Of a stretch of DNA of 64,000 nt, positions 16,902 through 25,268 are shown in pieces. Where the stretch lies: contig NZ_CP107970.1 of the NCBI RefSeq assembly GCF_036090055.1, forward strand, positions 3,040,501-3,104,500, in the 5' to 3' direction. How positions within the stretch are numbered: position 1 is the first letter of the stretch; each line of letters begins with the position of its first letter. The DNA is from Nocardioides sp. NBC_00368. GTDB lineage: Bacteria; Actinomycetota; Actinomycetes; Propionibacteriales; Nocardioidaceae. A model generated the notes under the pieces. The model was not told the DNA's origin and did not search any database. It saw only the letters and a list, made by a program, of their open reading frames with translations. A program made the translations under genes and the position numbers.

Positions 16902-18017
16902 TCAGCGCAGGTGGGTGCGGATGAGCGCCTCGTACTGATCGGTGATCCGGCTCCAGGTGAACTCGGCCGAGTGCCGGGCACGGGCGGCCGCGGACAGCGA
17001 CGCGGTGAGCTCGGGCTCGGACAGGACCCGCTCCAGCGCAGAGACGACCCCGGCCTCGTCGGAGAAGTAGAGCGCGGCGCCGTCGGCGACCCAGCGGTTG
17101 TAGCGGTTGCCGTGGGCGATCACGGCGTTGCCGCAGCCCAGCGCCTCGACCAGCGACGGGTTCGTGCCGCCGACCTGGTGCCCGTGGACGTACGCCACCG
17201 AGTGGAAGCGCAGGGCGGAGACGATGTCGGTGTCGTAGATCGCGCCGAGGAAGACGACCTCGTCGCTCGCCGCCTTCAGGACCGCGCGCTGGTAGTCGTC
17301 GGACGGGTCGTAGGAACCCAGGACCACCAGCTTCCGGCCCCACCGGCGGCTGGAGAAGGCCCGGACGACCTCGAGGATGCTGTTCTCCGGCACGGGGCGA
17401 GCGATGAGCGTCAGGTAGGAGCCGGGCTCCAGCCCGTGGTCGAGCACCGGCCACTCGGGCGCGTCCACGACACGAGGCGCGCCGTAGGCGATCGTGGTGA
17501 TCTTCTCGGCCGGCACTCGGGTCGCCAGGTGACGGGCGATCTCGGGGTGGTCGGCGATGAGATGGTCACCGAGCCAGCAGGCAGCCCGCTCCTGCGTCCA
17601 CAGGAACGCCTTCTCGGGGCCGGACCAGCGGGCCCGCTTCCACTCGATGCCGTCCATGTTGATGATGTTGGGGATGCGGCGGGAGCGCAGCACCGAGTTG
17701 AGCGCGCCGGTGTTGTAGCCGAACGTCACGCATACGCTGCCGTCCTGAGCGGCCTCCCGGGCGGCGTGCCGCACCGCGCCGACGTCGAACTCGATCGTCC
17801 CGCGCGGACCGTCGTGACGGGCCGGCACGTGGACGCGCTCGATGCCCTTCCACGAGTCGATGCGCAGGTCCGCGTGCGGCTCGTCGTCCTGGCAGTAGAC
17901 GACCACCCGCCAGCCGCGGTCGACCAGGTCGAGTCCGATGTTCTCCACCGCGGTCTCGAAACCGCCATGGGCAGCGGGCACGCCACGGGTCCCGAGCATC
18001 CGTACAGTGGGGGTCAC
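16902..18017 (-). CDS. GT-B glycosyltransferase with DUF1972 N-terminus (rhamnosyltransferase-like)
   Basis: A 371-residue enzyme. VRMLGTRGVPAAHGGFETAV is the DUF1972 signature seen in WchF/Cps2T-type beta-1,4-rhamnosyltransferases. INMDGIEWKRARW and the C-terminal VHGHQVGGTNPSLVEALGCG fit the donor-binding domain. The GTG start is 10 bases from AGGAG; this AGGAG can be hidden in a hairpin (see the leader feature). Alternative start ATG 17999 lacks a ribosome-binding site. It is probably transcribed alone or with readthrough from the GT4 gene upstream. The sugar assignment is inferred from family resemblance only. Confidence 0.88.
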   Translation of the reverse strand: MTPTVRMLGTRGVPAAHGGFETAVENIGLDLVDRGWRVVVYCQDDEPHADLRIDSWKGIERVHVPARHDGPRGTIEFDVGAVRHAAREAAQDGSVCVTFGYNTGALNSVLRSRRIPNIINMDGIEWKRARWSGPEKAFLWTQERAACWLGDHLIADHPEIARHLATRVPAEKITTIAYGAPRVVDAPEWPVLDHGLEPGSYLTLIARPVPENSILEVVRAFSSRRWGRKLVVLGSYDPSDDYQRAVLKAASDEVVFLGAIYDTDIVSALRFHSVAYVHGHQVGGTNPSLVEALGCGNAVIAHGNRYNRWVADGAALYFSDEAGVVSALERVLSEPELTASLSAAARARHSAEFTWSRITDQYEALIRTHLR

Positions 18018-18085
18018 GTGGGGTTGACTCCTAGTTTGCTAGGAGCCGATGGCTCCTATTTCAGCACAAGGAGCCATCCAAGGGG
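18018..18085 (-). promoter_or_regulatory. Leader with mutually exclusive hairpins that can hide the ribosome-binding site
   Basis: Read on the minus strand, GATGGCTCC (18078-18070) can pair with GGAGCCATC (18056-18048). The overlapping AGGAGCC (18057-18051) can pair with GGCTCCT (18047-18041). The overlapping CTCCTAG (18045-18039) can pair with CTAGGAG (18034-18028). The last arm contains the AGGAG used for the GTG at 18017. Stem 1 excludes stem 2 and stem 2 excludes stem 3, the layout of a translation switch. There is no U-run, so a terminator is less likely. Confidence 0.55.
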
Positions 18086-18121
18086 ATCCGCGAAGCCCGC
18101 GGTCCCGAAGTCCGGGTCATA

Positions 18122-18137
18122 TACCCGAAATCGGTTA
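18122..18137. promoter_or_regulatory. Putative class-I activator operator, site d
   Basis: TACCCGAAATCGGTTA has one deviation from TNCC-N8-GGNA. It overlaps the TAA stop of the upstream GT4 gene and lies 105 bp before the GTG of the DUF1972 glycosyltransferase, whose hairpin leader fills the gap. Confidence 0.5.
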
Positions 18138-19448
18138 CGTCACCGCAGGTCCGCGGGTGAGCACGAACTGTCGCAGTGCGTCCGGGTCGTCCAGATCGAC
18201 GTACTCGAACCCCTCGACGGCCTTCGGTGACTCCCCGATCGCGCACATGGAGTCGTAGACCTGCACGTACGCCGCCGACTGCGGCCCCCAGTCGAGGACC
18301 TTCGCCGCCCGTTCCCGTGCCCGCAACGCCAGCTCGACGCGCAGCTCGGGGTCGTCCAGCAGCGACTCGACCGCATCGGTGAACGCCGCGACGTCGCCGG
18401 ACGGGACGAAGAGCGCGGCGTCCTCGGCGGAGACCCGCGTCTCGACCAGATCGAAGGAGACCGACGGCAGGGCGTACGCCATGTACTCCATCGTCTTGTT
18501 CATCGTCGAGACGTCGTTGAGCGGCGTCTTCAGGTCGGGGCACAGGCCGACGGCCGCGGCGCTGAGGTGCTGGGCGATCAGCGCGGAGCCGGCCCGCCCG
18601 GTGAAGGTGACCACGTCGTCGAGGCCCAGCTCGGTGCAGCGGCGCTTGAGGTCCTCGAGGCAGTCGCCGAAGCCCATCAGCACGGCGTCGACGTCGGTGC
18701 GGCCGCGCCGGTGGACGAGCTCCTCCATGACCTCCAGCACCGTGTCGACACCGTCCTGGGGCCCCATGATCCCGAGGTAGACGAGAGTGTGACGGTCTGC
18801 GTGGGGCGGCGGGTCATGGGGCCGCACCGGACGCATCACCGAGGTGTCCGGTCCGCTGCGGACCACGGTCACGTCGTCGGGGTCCATCCCGCCGCGAGTG
18901 ATCGCGACCTTCCGGTAGGACTCGTTGGTCGAGATGACCTGGTCGGCGGCGGCGTACGTCTGCTTCTCGAGCCAGCGCAGCGCGGCCAGCTGGGCGCGAG
19001 CGGGCAGGGAGGTCGGAGTGCCGAACCGGGAGAGGAAGAGCTCGGGGTTGAGATCGTGCTGGTCGAAGACGAACCGGACGCCGCGGCGCTTCCAGATGCG
19101 GGCCAGGAGCCAGTAGGTGTCGGGCGGGTTGCACGCCTGCATGATCGTGAACGGACGGTCGCGCCAGACCTTGTTGGCCAGCAGCGCCGTGCGGATCCAG
19201 CAGTAGACGAACTCGAGCAGGTAACCGAGCACGCCGCGGGCCTGCGGCGCGGGCTTGTACTTGTAGATGCGTACGCCGCCCAGCTGCTGGCGCCCTGGGT
19301 CGCCGGGGCCCTTCGGACAGATCACGCTGACCTCGTAGCCGCGCGCGACCAGCGCCTGGCACTCCAGCCAGACCCGTCGGTCCAGCGGCACGGGAAGGTT
19401 CTGGACGATGATCAGCACGTGCGTCTTTGCCACGATCTCTTTGACCAT
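18135..19448 (-). CDS. Family 4 (GT-B) glycosyltransferase, WbuB-like
   Basis: Predicted 437-residue GT-B enzyme. The N-terminal VLIIVQNLPVPLDRRVWLE is characteristic of the WbuB-like GT4 subgroup. FDQHDLNPELFL follows, and the C-terminal domain has LVYLGIMGPQDGVDTVLEVM, TFTGRAGS and the loop NKTMEYMAYALPSVSFDL. The start ATG 19448 lacks a ribosome-binding site but is 52 bp from operator e, with a -10-like AACGCT (19460-19455), which fits a leaderless mRNA. A longer in-frame reading upstream would cross the divergent promoter. Donor unknown. Confidence 0.9.
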   Translation of the reverse strand: MVKEIVAKTHVLIIVQNLPVPLDRRVWLECQALVARGYEVSVICPKGPGDPGRQQLGGVRIYKYKPAPQARGVLGYLLEFVYCWIRTALLANKVWRDRPFTIMQACNPPDTYWLLARIWKRRGVRFVFDQHDLNPELFLSRFGTPTSLPARAQLAALRWLEKQTYAAADQVISTNESYRKVAITRGGMDPDDVTVVRSGPDTSVMRPVRPHDPPPHADRHTLVYLGIMGPQDGVDTVLEVMEELVHRRGRTDVDAVLMGFGDCLEDLKRRCTELGLDDVVTFTGRAGSALIAQHLSAAAVGLCPDLKTPLNDVSTMNKTMEYMAYALPSVSFDLVETRVSAEDAALFVPSGDVAAFTDAVESLLDDPELRVELALRARERAAKVLDWGPQSAAYVQVYDSMCAIGESPKAVEGFEYVDLDDPDALRQFVLTRGPAVT

Positions 19449-19499
19449 AGGAGCAGCGTTGAGGGGGCGGGGACCGGCTTGTCGGGCATGTACGGCATA

Positions 19500-19515
19500 T
19501 CCCCCAATCCGGGGA
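19500..19515. promoter_or_regulatory. Putative class-I activator operator, site e (divergent)
   Basis: TCCCCCAATCCGGGGA fits the consensus fully. Rightward, TAGCCT (19557-19562) begins 42 bp away and the GTG start is 56 bp away. Leftward, AACGCT begins 40 bp away and the ATG is 52 bp away. Both genes seem leaderless. Confidence 0.75.
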
Positions 19516-19570
19516 TCGTGAGTCGCGAGGCCCGTACCCCGACGGCTCGCGGCTCCTAGCCTCGCGTTCT

Positions 19571-20992
19571 GTGAACCCGCTGGCCGAGCGCATCCTCTCC
19601 GTACGCACCCGACCTCTGTCGGAGGCCGTGATCGCGGATCGGCGGACGTCGGTCGGCCCGGACGGGCTGGTCGACGCGGCCGAGGAGCTGCGGCTCGCCC
19701 TCGTCGCGGCCGCGGGCGTCCCACGTCCGCTGGTCGCGGTCGCGCTGCCGCTGTCCACCGATGCGGTCGTCGCGCTCGTGGCCGCGATCCTCGGTGACCT
19801 CTCGGTCTGCTTCGTGGACCCGTCGGCGCCCGAGGAGCACCGCCGCTCGCTCGTCCAGGCGCTCCACCCCGACGTCGTCCTCGACCGGTCGGGGATCCGG
19901 GCGGTCGCCTCGTCGTCGTCGGCGGCGGAACCACGAGCGGCCGGGTACGTCGCGATGTCCTCCGGCTCCACCGGCGGCGGCCCCAAGGGCGTGGTGTCGG
20001 CCTGGGCCGGGATCGATGCCTTCGTCCCGCACGGAGCGGCCGCGCTCGACCTCGACGCCTCCTCGGCGTGGGCCGAGGTCTCGCACCTCTCCTACGACCT
20101 GGCGATGACCAACCTGCTGGTCGCCCTGGCCGCCGGCGCCTCCCTGCACCTGTCCGGCTCGCTGGGTGACCGGCTCCGGCCGCTCGGCTTCTGCGCCCGG
20201 GTGGAGGCGACGCACCTGCGGCTGGCTCCCCGGTTCATCGACCTCGCGGCCGCCGAACGGGTCGACGCCGCCCCGCGAACCCTGCGGGTGTGGGGCTCCG
20301 GCGGCGACCGGCTCTCCGCCACCGACGCCCAGCGGGTCTTCGACCTCGGGGTCGCGACGGTCGTCAACACGTACGGCACCAGCGAGACGATCGGGTTCGC
20401 CAGTGCCGCCCGCTTCGATGCCGGCGACGAGCTGCCGACGGTCCACGGGGCGCTCGGTATCGGGCGCGGCGCGGTCGGGGCGTGGCGTACGTCGTTGTCG
20501 GCCGACGAGGACGGAGCGCCCGCCGAGGGGCTGCTCGCCATCGAGTCGCCCCATCTGCCCGGCGGCTACCTCTTCGGCGCCCCGAACGGGGAGTACCCGC
20601 GCTGGGACAGCCCGGAGAAGGTGCTCACCGGCGACCTCGGCGCCCGCCGCGGCGAGGACCTCTTCTGCCTGGGCCGCGCGGGGCGCCGGGTCAAGCGCAG
20701 CGCCAGCTTCGTCGACCTGGACGCCCTCGACGCCGAGGTGAAGCAGGCCTTCGGCCTGGCCACCTTCACCGCCGCCACCCCCACCGGCGACCTGGTCAGT
20801 CTCGTGGAGGGCCCGGCCACCCAGATCGACGACCTCCGTCGTGGTCTCCCGACGGTCCTGCGCCCGGACTCGGTGCCGGACCTACTCGTCCCTGTCGCCC
20901 AGATCCCCCGCCTCGGCAACGGCAAGATCGACCAGGCGGCGTCTCAGATGCTGGTCGAGCAGGCGTACTTGACAGGCACTACACGGACTTGA
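19571..20992 (+). CDS. Adenylate-forming acyl/amino-acid-activating enzyme
   Basis: A 473-residue ANL-superfamily protein. The phosphate loop is SSGSTGGGPKG, followed by VVNTYGTSETIGFAS (A5), LTGDLG (A7/A8 region) and the C-terminal RLGNGKID with the catalytic lysine. It should activate a carboxylic acid as its adenylate for transfer to a thiol, most simply the 4'-phosphopantetheine of the carrier protein encoded just downstream on the other strand. The N-terminal domain is shorter than in typical acyl-CoA ligases. The GTG start is leaderless by position after TAGCCT. Substrate unknown. Confidence 0.85.
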   Translation: MNPLAERILSVRTRPLSEAVIADRRTSVGPDGLVDAAEELRLALVAAAGVPRPLVAVALPLSTDAVVALVAAILGDLSVCFVDPSAPEEHRRSLVQALHPDVVLDRSGIRAVASSSSAAEPRAAGYVAMSSGSTGGGPKGVVSAWAGIDAFVPHGAAALDLDASSAWAEVSHLSYDLAMTNLLVALAAGASLHLSGSLGDRLRPLGFCARVEATHLRLAPRFIDLAAAERVDAAPRTLRVWGSGGDRLSATDAQRVFDLGVATVVNTYGTSETIGFASAARFDAGDELPTVHGALGIGRGAVGAWRTSLSADEDGAPAEGLLAIESPHLPGGYLFGAPNGEYPRWDSPEKVLTGDLGARRGEDLFCLGRAGRRVKRSASFVDLDALDAEVKQAFGLATFTAATPTGDLVSLVEGPATQIDDLRRGLPTVLRPDSVPDLLVPVAQIPRLGNGKIDQAASQMLVEQAYLTGTTRT

Positions 20993-21016
20993 CTGGCGTT
21001 TCAGTGCCCGTCAGGT

Positions 21017-21048
21017 CCAGGGATACCCGGTCGACCGGGTATCCCTGG
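21017..21048. terminator. Bidirectional terminator-like 32-bp perfect palindrome
   Basis: CCAGGGATACCCGG-TCGA-CCGGGTATCCCTGG sits between the stops of two convergent genes, 25 bp and 9 bp away. Its core ATACCCGGNNNNCCGGGTAT recurs at 33437 and 34681 around the DUF559 gene. Confidence 0.8.
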
Positions 21049-21056
21049 GACAGACA

Positions 21057-21323
21057 TCACCCCAGCTGCCCGCGCACGTACTCGGCCAGCGACCCGACCG
21101 ACTCGAACACCTCGGCGTTGATGTCGTCCTCGTCCATCTCGAAGCCGAAGCGGTCCTCGAGGACGGTGATCAGCTCGACCAGGGCGAGCGAGTCGAGCTC
21201 GGGCAGGGAGCCGAACAGCAGCGTGTCCGCGGTGAGCGTGCCGGCGCTGTGGTCGGGGCCGATCACCTCGGTGATCGCCTCGCCGACCCGGTCGAGCGTC
21301 GCTTCGGTGGTGTCGATGGTCAT
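21057..21323 (-). CDS. Acyl carrier protein
   Basis: An 88-residue acidic helical protein. The phosphopantetheine attachment serine is in LPELDSLALVEL, the DSL motif of carrier proteins, at about residue 44. AGGAG lies upstream of the ATG. It is the last gene of a leftward operon that starts at 24356 (GT2, GNAT, PLP decarboxylase, carrier protein). It probably holds the acyl or aminoacyl group loaded by the adenylate-forming enzyme at 19571. The AcpS-type transferase at 55218 could activate it. Confidence 0.9.
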   Translation of the reverse strand: MTIDTTEATLDRVGEAITEVIGPDHSAGTLTADTLLFGSLPELDSLALVELITVLEDRFGFEMDEDDINAEVFESVGSLAEYVRGQLG

Positions 21324-21356
21324 GGGGACTCCTTCGGGTTCAACGGGTTCAGGGGT

Positions 21357-22550
21357 TCAGACGAGCACTTCGAGCGGCGCCGGGTGGCTCAGGAACGCGG
21401 TCGGGCTGGCGGTGAGGCCGTACGCCCCGGCCTGGTGGACCACGACGAGGTCACCCACCTCGGCCCGCGGCAGGCTCACCTTGTCGCCGATCAGGTCCAG
21501 GGGCGTGCACAGGCAGCCGACGACCTGAACGGTCTCCTCCCCGCCCTCGCTGGCCGCCGCGACGGAGATCGGGTAGTTGCGGCGGATGACCTGCCCGAAG
21601 TTGCCGGAGGCGGCGAGCTGGTGGTGCATGCCACCGTCGACGACGAGGAAGGTCTTGCCGCGGGAGATCTTGCGGTCGACGACCCGGGTCACATAGACCC
21701 CCGCCTCGCCGACCAGATAGCGGCCGAGCTCGATCACGACCTGCGCGGACGGCAGGGCAGGACGTACCCGGGTGGCGAGCAGCTCCTCGAGCCGCGAGCC
21801 GACGAGGCCGAGGTCGAGAGGACGGTCCTGGGTGTAGTAGGGGATCCCGAAGCCGCCGCCGATGTTGAGGTAGGTCATCCCCGCAGGAAGGTCGTCGGCC
21901 AGCCGCAGCACGAGGTCGACCGTGCGCTCCTGCGCCTCCGCGAGAATCGACGCGTGCAGGTTCTGGGAGCCGGAGAAGACGTGGAAGCCGGCCACCTCGA
22001 CGTCGCGGTCGTGCAGCGTCTTGAGCAGCAGCGGCACGGTCTCGGCATCGACGCCGAACTGCTGCGCGCCGCCGCCCATCCGCATCCCGGAGCCCTTGAC
22101 CTCGAAGTCCGGGTTGACCCGCACCGCGACCCGCGGCCGAAGACCGAGCCGTTCGGCGGCCTCGACCAGGCGGTCTGCCTCGAGCGGCGACTCGATCTCG
22201 ACGAGCACCCCGGCCGCGACCGCCTGCGTCAGCTCGGCGACCGACTTCCCCGGTCCTGCGAAGCTCACGGAGCCGGGAGCGATCCCGGTGTCGAGCGCCA
22301 CCCGCATCTCGGCCCCCGAGGCGACATCGAGGGCGTCGAGTCTCCGGGCCAGGTGCTGGACCACCGCCGGCATCGGGTTCGCCTTGACCGCATAGCTCAG
22401 GTGCACGTCCGCAGGAAGCGCGGACCGCAACGAGGCGACCCGGGCGTCGATCGCGGCCCGGTCGTAGGCGAAGAACGGTGTCGACCCGACCCGCTCCGCC
22501 AGCAGCCGCACCGGCACGCCCCCCACCGTCGGTCCTGCGACGTACGTCAT
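21357..22550 (-). CDS. PLP-dependent decarboxylase (DAP/ornithine decarboxylase fold)
   Basis: A 397-residue type-III-fold PLP enzyme. The lysine that binds PLP is in SYAVKANPMPAVV at about residue 53; NIGGGFGIPY is the glycine-rich phosphate loop; GCLCTPLDLIGD supplies the active-site cysteine of the partner subunit. It resembles the decarboxylases annotated as exosortase-A-associated, which occur with carrier proteins and acyl ligases in EPS loci, though no exosortase is visible here. It should make an amine from an amino acid, or act on a carrier-bound substrate. It begins 1 bp from the stop of the GNAT gene. Confidence 0.88.
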   Translation of the reverse strand: MTYVAGPTVGGVPVRLLAERVGSTPFFAYDRAAIDARVASLRSALPADVHLSYAVKANPMPAVVQHLARRLDALDVASGAEMRVALDTGIAPGSVSFAGPGKSVAELTQAVAAGVLVEIESPLEADRLVEAAERLGLRPRVAVRVNPDFEVKGSGMRMGGGAQQFGVDAETVPLLLKTLHDRDVEVAGFHVFSGSQNLHASILAEAQERTVDLVLRLADDLPAGMTYLNIGGGFGIPYYTQDRPLDLGLVGSRLEELLATRVRPALPSAQVVIELGRYLVGEAGVYVTRVVDRKISRGKTFLVVDGGMHHQLAASGNFGQVIRRNYPISVAAASEGGEETVQVVGCLCTPLDLIGDKVSLPRAEVGDLVVVHQAGAYGLTASPTAFLSHPAPLEVLV

Positions 22551-22551
22551 C

Positions 22552-23403
22552 TCACCACTCCAGACATGTCAGCTCGCTGTACAGGTAGTCGACCCGGGAC
22601 GGATCGAGGGCGTCGCTGCGCAGCATCTTCGGACGCGACCGCGACAGCCGGTGCGACCCGGCGGGCGCACCGCCGGCGACCCGGTGCTCGATCAGGGTCG
22701 CCGCGGCGCCGTGCTGCCTCAGCAGGTGCGTGGCCAGCCGCGGCGCATGCCGCCGGAGCAGCTCCGGGTTGCTCGCGTAGAGGACCGAGGCGAAGGCGCG
22801 TACGCCCTTGCGGGTGTCCTTGCGGGCCACCACGTAGCAGTGCTCGGAGCCGGTGCTCAGCACCACGTGCCGGGCCGCCGCCGCGGCGCGGTGGTCGGCG
22901 TAGAGGTCCCGCTCCTCGCCCTGCAGGACGGAGTCCAGTACGTCGGGACGACTGCTCACCCGCACCCCGCGCGCCGGCAGCGTGACCGCGGGGACCAGCG
23001 ACGTGGTCGTGTCCAGGTCGGTGAACTTGAGCTTCCGGTTGAGCGCGACCACATTGCCCGAGGGCGAGAAGTCGGTGAACTCGTAGCCGGGCTGCTTGAG
23101 CAGCGTGGTCAGCAGCCGCAGCCCCTGGTGGCGGTGGCTGTCGAGCACGCACCAGGCGCCCAGGTTGCAGATCTGGAGCTTCTCGGCACCGACCGCCCGC
23201 TCGGAGTAGTAGGCGAGATAGGCCCCGACCACCCGCTCCCCCTCGGCGAGGAAGAACCCGTGGTTGGGCTGGGGTACGTCCCACGGCACCCGCAGCGCCT
23301 GGGTCCACTCCAGCTCCCGCACCCGCGGGTTCAGCTCCTGGTGCAGGAAGATGGAGACGGCCGGAAGGTCCTCGGCCGTGATCGGGGCGAGCACGGCCTT
23401 CAT
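22552..23403 (-). CDS. GNAT-like acyltransferase
   Basis: Predicted 283-residue protein. Residues 1-140 resemble a GNAT fold: GFFLAEGERVVGAYLAYYSE followed by GAWCVLDSHRHQGLRLLTTL, the acetyl-CoA pyrophosphate-binding region. The remaining 140 residues are less conserved. Likely to acylate an amine or sugar using acyl-CoA or the nearby carrier protein. The ATG overlaps the preceding GT2 stop as ATGA, so translation is coupled. It sits between the GT2 and the decarboxylase genes. Confidence 0.72.
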   Translation of the reverse strand: MKAVLAPITAEDLPAVSIFLHQELNPRVRELEWTQALRVPWDVPQPNHGFFLAEGERVVGAYLAYYSERAVGAEKLQICNLGAWCVLDSHRHQGLRLLTTLLKQPGYEFTDFSPSGNVVALNRKLKFTDLDTTTSLVPAVTLPARGVRVSSRPDVLDSVLQGEERDLYADHRAAAAARHVVLSTGSEHCYVVARKDTRKGVRAFASVLYASNPELLRRHAPRLATHLLRQHGAAATLIEHRVAGGAPAGSHRLSRSRPKMLRSDALDPSRVDYLYSELTCLEW

Positions 23404-24356
23404 GCGCTCGCCACCCACTCCGGGCCACGCGGGGCGCTCATCCGCCGGGGGCTGACCAGGGTGCGTACGGCACGTCGCGAGGTCTGCTTCCCCAGCAGCG
23501 CGCGGCTGCACTCGCGGGCCAGCACCATCAGCCAGTACGCCGCCCCCTGGACCCGTCCCCGACGGACCGTGAAGAGCCGCACCCGGTTGGCGACCAGCAG
23601 CGCCCACAGCCCGGGAGAGGTGGTGGACTCACCACCGAGGTGCACGGCGCGAGCGGAGGGGACGTACCGCACCCGGAAGCCGCGGTCACGGGCGCGCAGG
23701 TGGAACTCGGTCTCCTCGGAGTAGAGGAAGTAGGACTCGTCCCACGGCCCGCACGCCCGCCAGCACTCGGCACTGATCAGCTGGGTGGAGCCCTCGGCCC
23801 AGTCGGTGTCCTGAGCGCGCTCGTACTCGGCCGGCGACGCCACGATCTCGCCCGCCCACCGGACCCTCCCGGCGCGGTTGGCGCCCACGACGGCGTCGGC
23901 GAAGGCCCTGACCAGGTTCGGCGCACCGCGCATCGACTCGATCAGCCGGCCCTCGGCGTCGACCAGGTGGGGAACGGCGACACCGACCCCGGGCTGCCCA
24001 CCCGCAGGCAGGGCGAGCTCGCCCGCGAGCGCCACGCCACAGCCGGGCTCGAGACGTACGTCCGGGTTGAGCACCAGCACCGCGTCGAGGCCGGGGTCCC
24101 CGGCGAAGGCGGCCGCGACGCCGGCGTTGATCCCGGCGGCGTAGCCGCCGTTGCGCCCGGTCTCGACGACGGTCGCCTCGGGCGCGAGTCGACGCGCCTC
24201 GGCCACCGTGTCGTCGGCCGAGGCGTTGTCGGCGATCACCAGCCGCCACCCGAGGCCGTCGAGCCCACCCGGTAGAGAGGCGAGGAGATCGGCCAGCAGG
24301 TGAGCGCTGTTGTAGGTCACCACCACGACGGCGATGGTGCGGATCCGGTGCGACAC
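23400..24356 (-). CDS. Family 2 glycosyltransferase, rhamnosyltransferase-like
   Basis: Predicted 318-residue GT-A enzyme: IAVVVVTYNSAHLLADLLAS, LVIADNASADDT, GRNGGYAAGIN, VLVLNPDVRLEPG and YFLYSEETEFHLRARDRGFR are the classic motifs, with a DV in place of the DxD. The GTG at 24356 has no ribosome-binding site but lies 54 bp from operator f, with GAGACT as -10; the message is probably leaderless. It is the first gene of the four-gene operon ending with the carrier protein. Confidence 0.9.
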   Translation of the reverse strand: MSHRIRTIAVVVVTYNSAHLLADLLASLPGGLDGLGWRLVIADNASADDTVAEARRLAPEATVVETGRNGGYAAGINAGVAAAFAGDPGLDAVLVLNPDVRLEPGCGVALAGELALPAGGQPGVGVAVPHLVDAEGRLIESMRGAPNLVRAFADAVVGANRAGRVRWAGEIVASPAEYERAQDTDWAEGSTQLISAECWRACGPWDESYFLYSEETEFHLRARDRGFRVRYVPSARAVHLGGESTTSPGLWALLVANRVRLFTVRRGRVQGAAYWLMVLARECSRALLGKQTSRRAVRTLVSPRRMSAPRGPEWVASA

Positions 24357-24409
24357 GTCATGAGTCTCGACGGCGTCGGCCCCCCACCGAGCGGCCTCCC
24401 GAGCGCAGA

Positions 24410-24425
24410 TCCCCCGTATGAGGTA
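24410..24425. promoter_or_regulatory. Putative class-I activator operator, site f (divergent)
   Basis: TCCCCCGTATGAGGTA fits the consensus. Rightward TAGCGT (24466-24471) begins 41 bp away and the deacetylase ATG is 54 bp away. Leftward GAGACT begins 42 bp away and the GT2 GTG is 54 bp away. The geometry is symmetrical. Confidence 0.75.
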
Positions 24426-24478
24426 GGCCTTCGCGCCGGGCGACCGGACACGGCCTCCGGCTCCTTAGCGTGGAGAAC

Positions 24479-25144
24479 ATGCCCGCCCACGTGACCAACA
24501 TCTGCTTCCACGGCATCGGCGAGCCCCAGCGCAAGCTGGAGCCGGGCGAGGACCGCTACTGGATCAGCCAGGACGCCTACGAGGACATCCTGGACGCCGT
24601 GGCCGGCCGCCCCGAGGTGCGGATCAGCTTCGACGACGGCAACCACTCCGACGTCGCCCTCGGGCTGCCGGGCCTGCTGAACCGGGGCCTGACCGCGACC
24701 TTCTTCGTCCTGGCCGGGCGGCTGGGCCTGCCGGGGAGCGTGGACCGCCTCGACATCCGCCTCCTGCGGGTGGCGGGCATGCGGATCGGCACTCACGGCA
24801 TGAACCACGTCAGCTGGCGCGGCCTCGACGGCGCAGGCGTACGCCGCGAGCTGATCGAGGCCCGCGAGCAGATCACCATGGCGGCCGGTGAGGTGGTGGA
24901 GGAGGCGGCGCTCCCGCTCGGCCGCTACGACCGCACCACGCTGCGTCATCTGCGCCGCCTCGGCTACCAGCACGTCTACACCAGCGACCGCGCCCACGCG
25001 GTGGCCGGCGCCTGGCTGCAGCCGAGGTTCAGCATCACCGCGAGCGACGACGGCGCCAGCGTACGCAGCCAGATCCTGAACGGGCAGGGCATCGCCCGGC
25101 GGATGGAACGCCAGGCGGCGGGTCTCGTCAAGAGGCTGCGCTGA
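24479..25144 (+). CDS. Polysaccharide deacetylase (CE4/NodB-like)
   Basis: Predicted 221 residues. RISFDDGNHSD carries the catalytic base and metal aspartates (FDDG), and IGTHGMNHVSW carries the two metal histidines; PLGRYD fits motif 3. There is no signal peptide, so it may act in the cytoplasm, for example on lipid-linked intermediates. I prefer ATG 24479 to the upstream GTG 24470: the -10 TAGCGT (24466-24471) overlaps that GTG and predicts transcription starting at about the ATG. Deacetylation would expose free amino groups on the amino sugars made by the 36-41 kb operon. Confidence 0.85.
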   Translation: MPAHVTNICFHGIGEPQRKLEPGEDRYWISQDAYEDILDAVAGRPEVRISFDDGNHSDVALGLPGLLNRGLTATFFVLAGRLGLPGSVDRLDIRLLRVAGMRIGTHGMNHVSWRGLDGAGVRRELIEAREQITMAAGEVVEEAALPLGRYDRTTLRHLRRLGYQHVYTSDRAHAVAGAWLQPRFSITASDDGASVRSQILNGQGIARRMERQAAGLVKRLR

Positions 25145-25169
25145 GACGAGGAGCCGGCCCGTTGCGAAG

Positions 25170-25185
25170 TAACCAGTTTGAAGGA
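25170..25185. promoter_or_regulatory. Weak relative of the class-I operator, site m
   Basis: TAACCAGTTTGAAGGA keeps the 7-2-7 shape but departs from TNCC/GGNA on both arms. A -10-like TACATA (25234-25239) begins 49 bp away, off the usual phase. Listed because it precedes a beta-helix gene. Confidence 0.3.
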
Positions 25186-25268
25186 TGCCCCCGGCCTCGC
25201 GGTCGGGCAGGGTCGAGCAGACATTGCCGAAGATACATAGTCATCGAGACGCGAACGGGTGCGAACAC

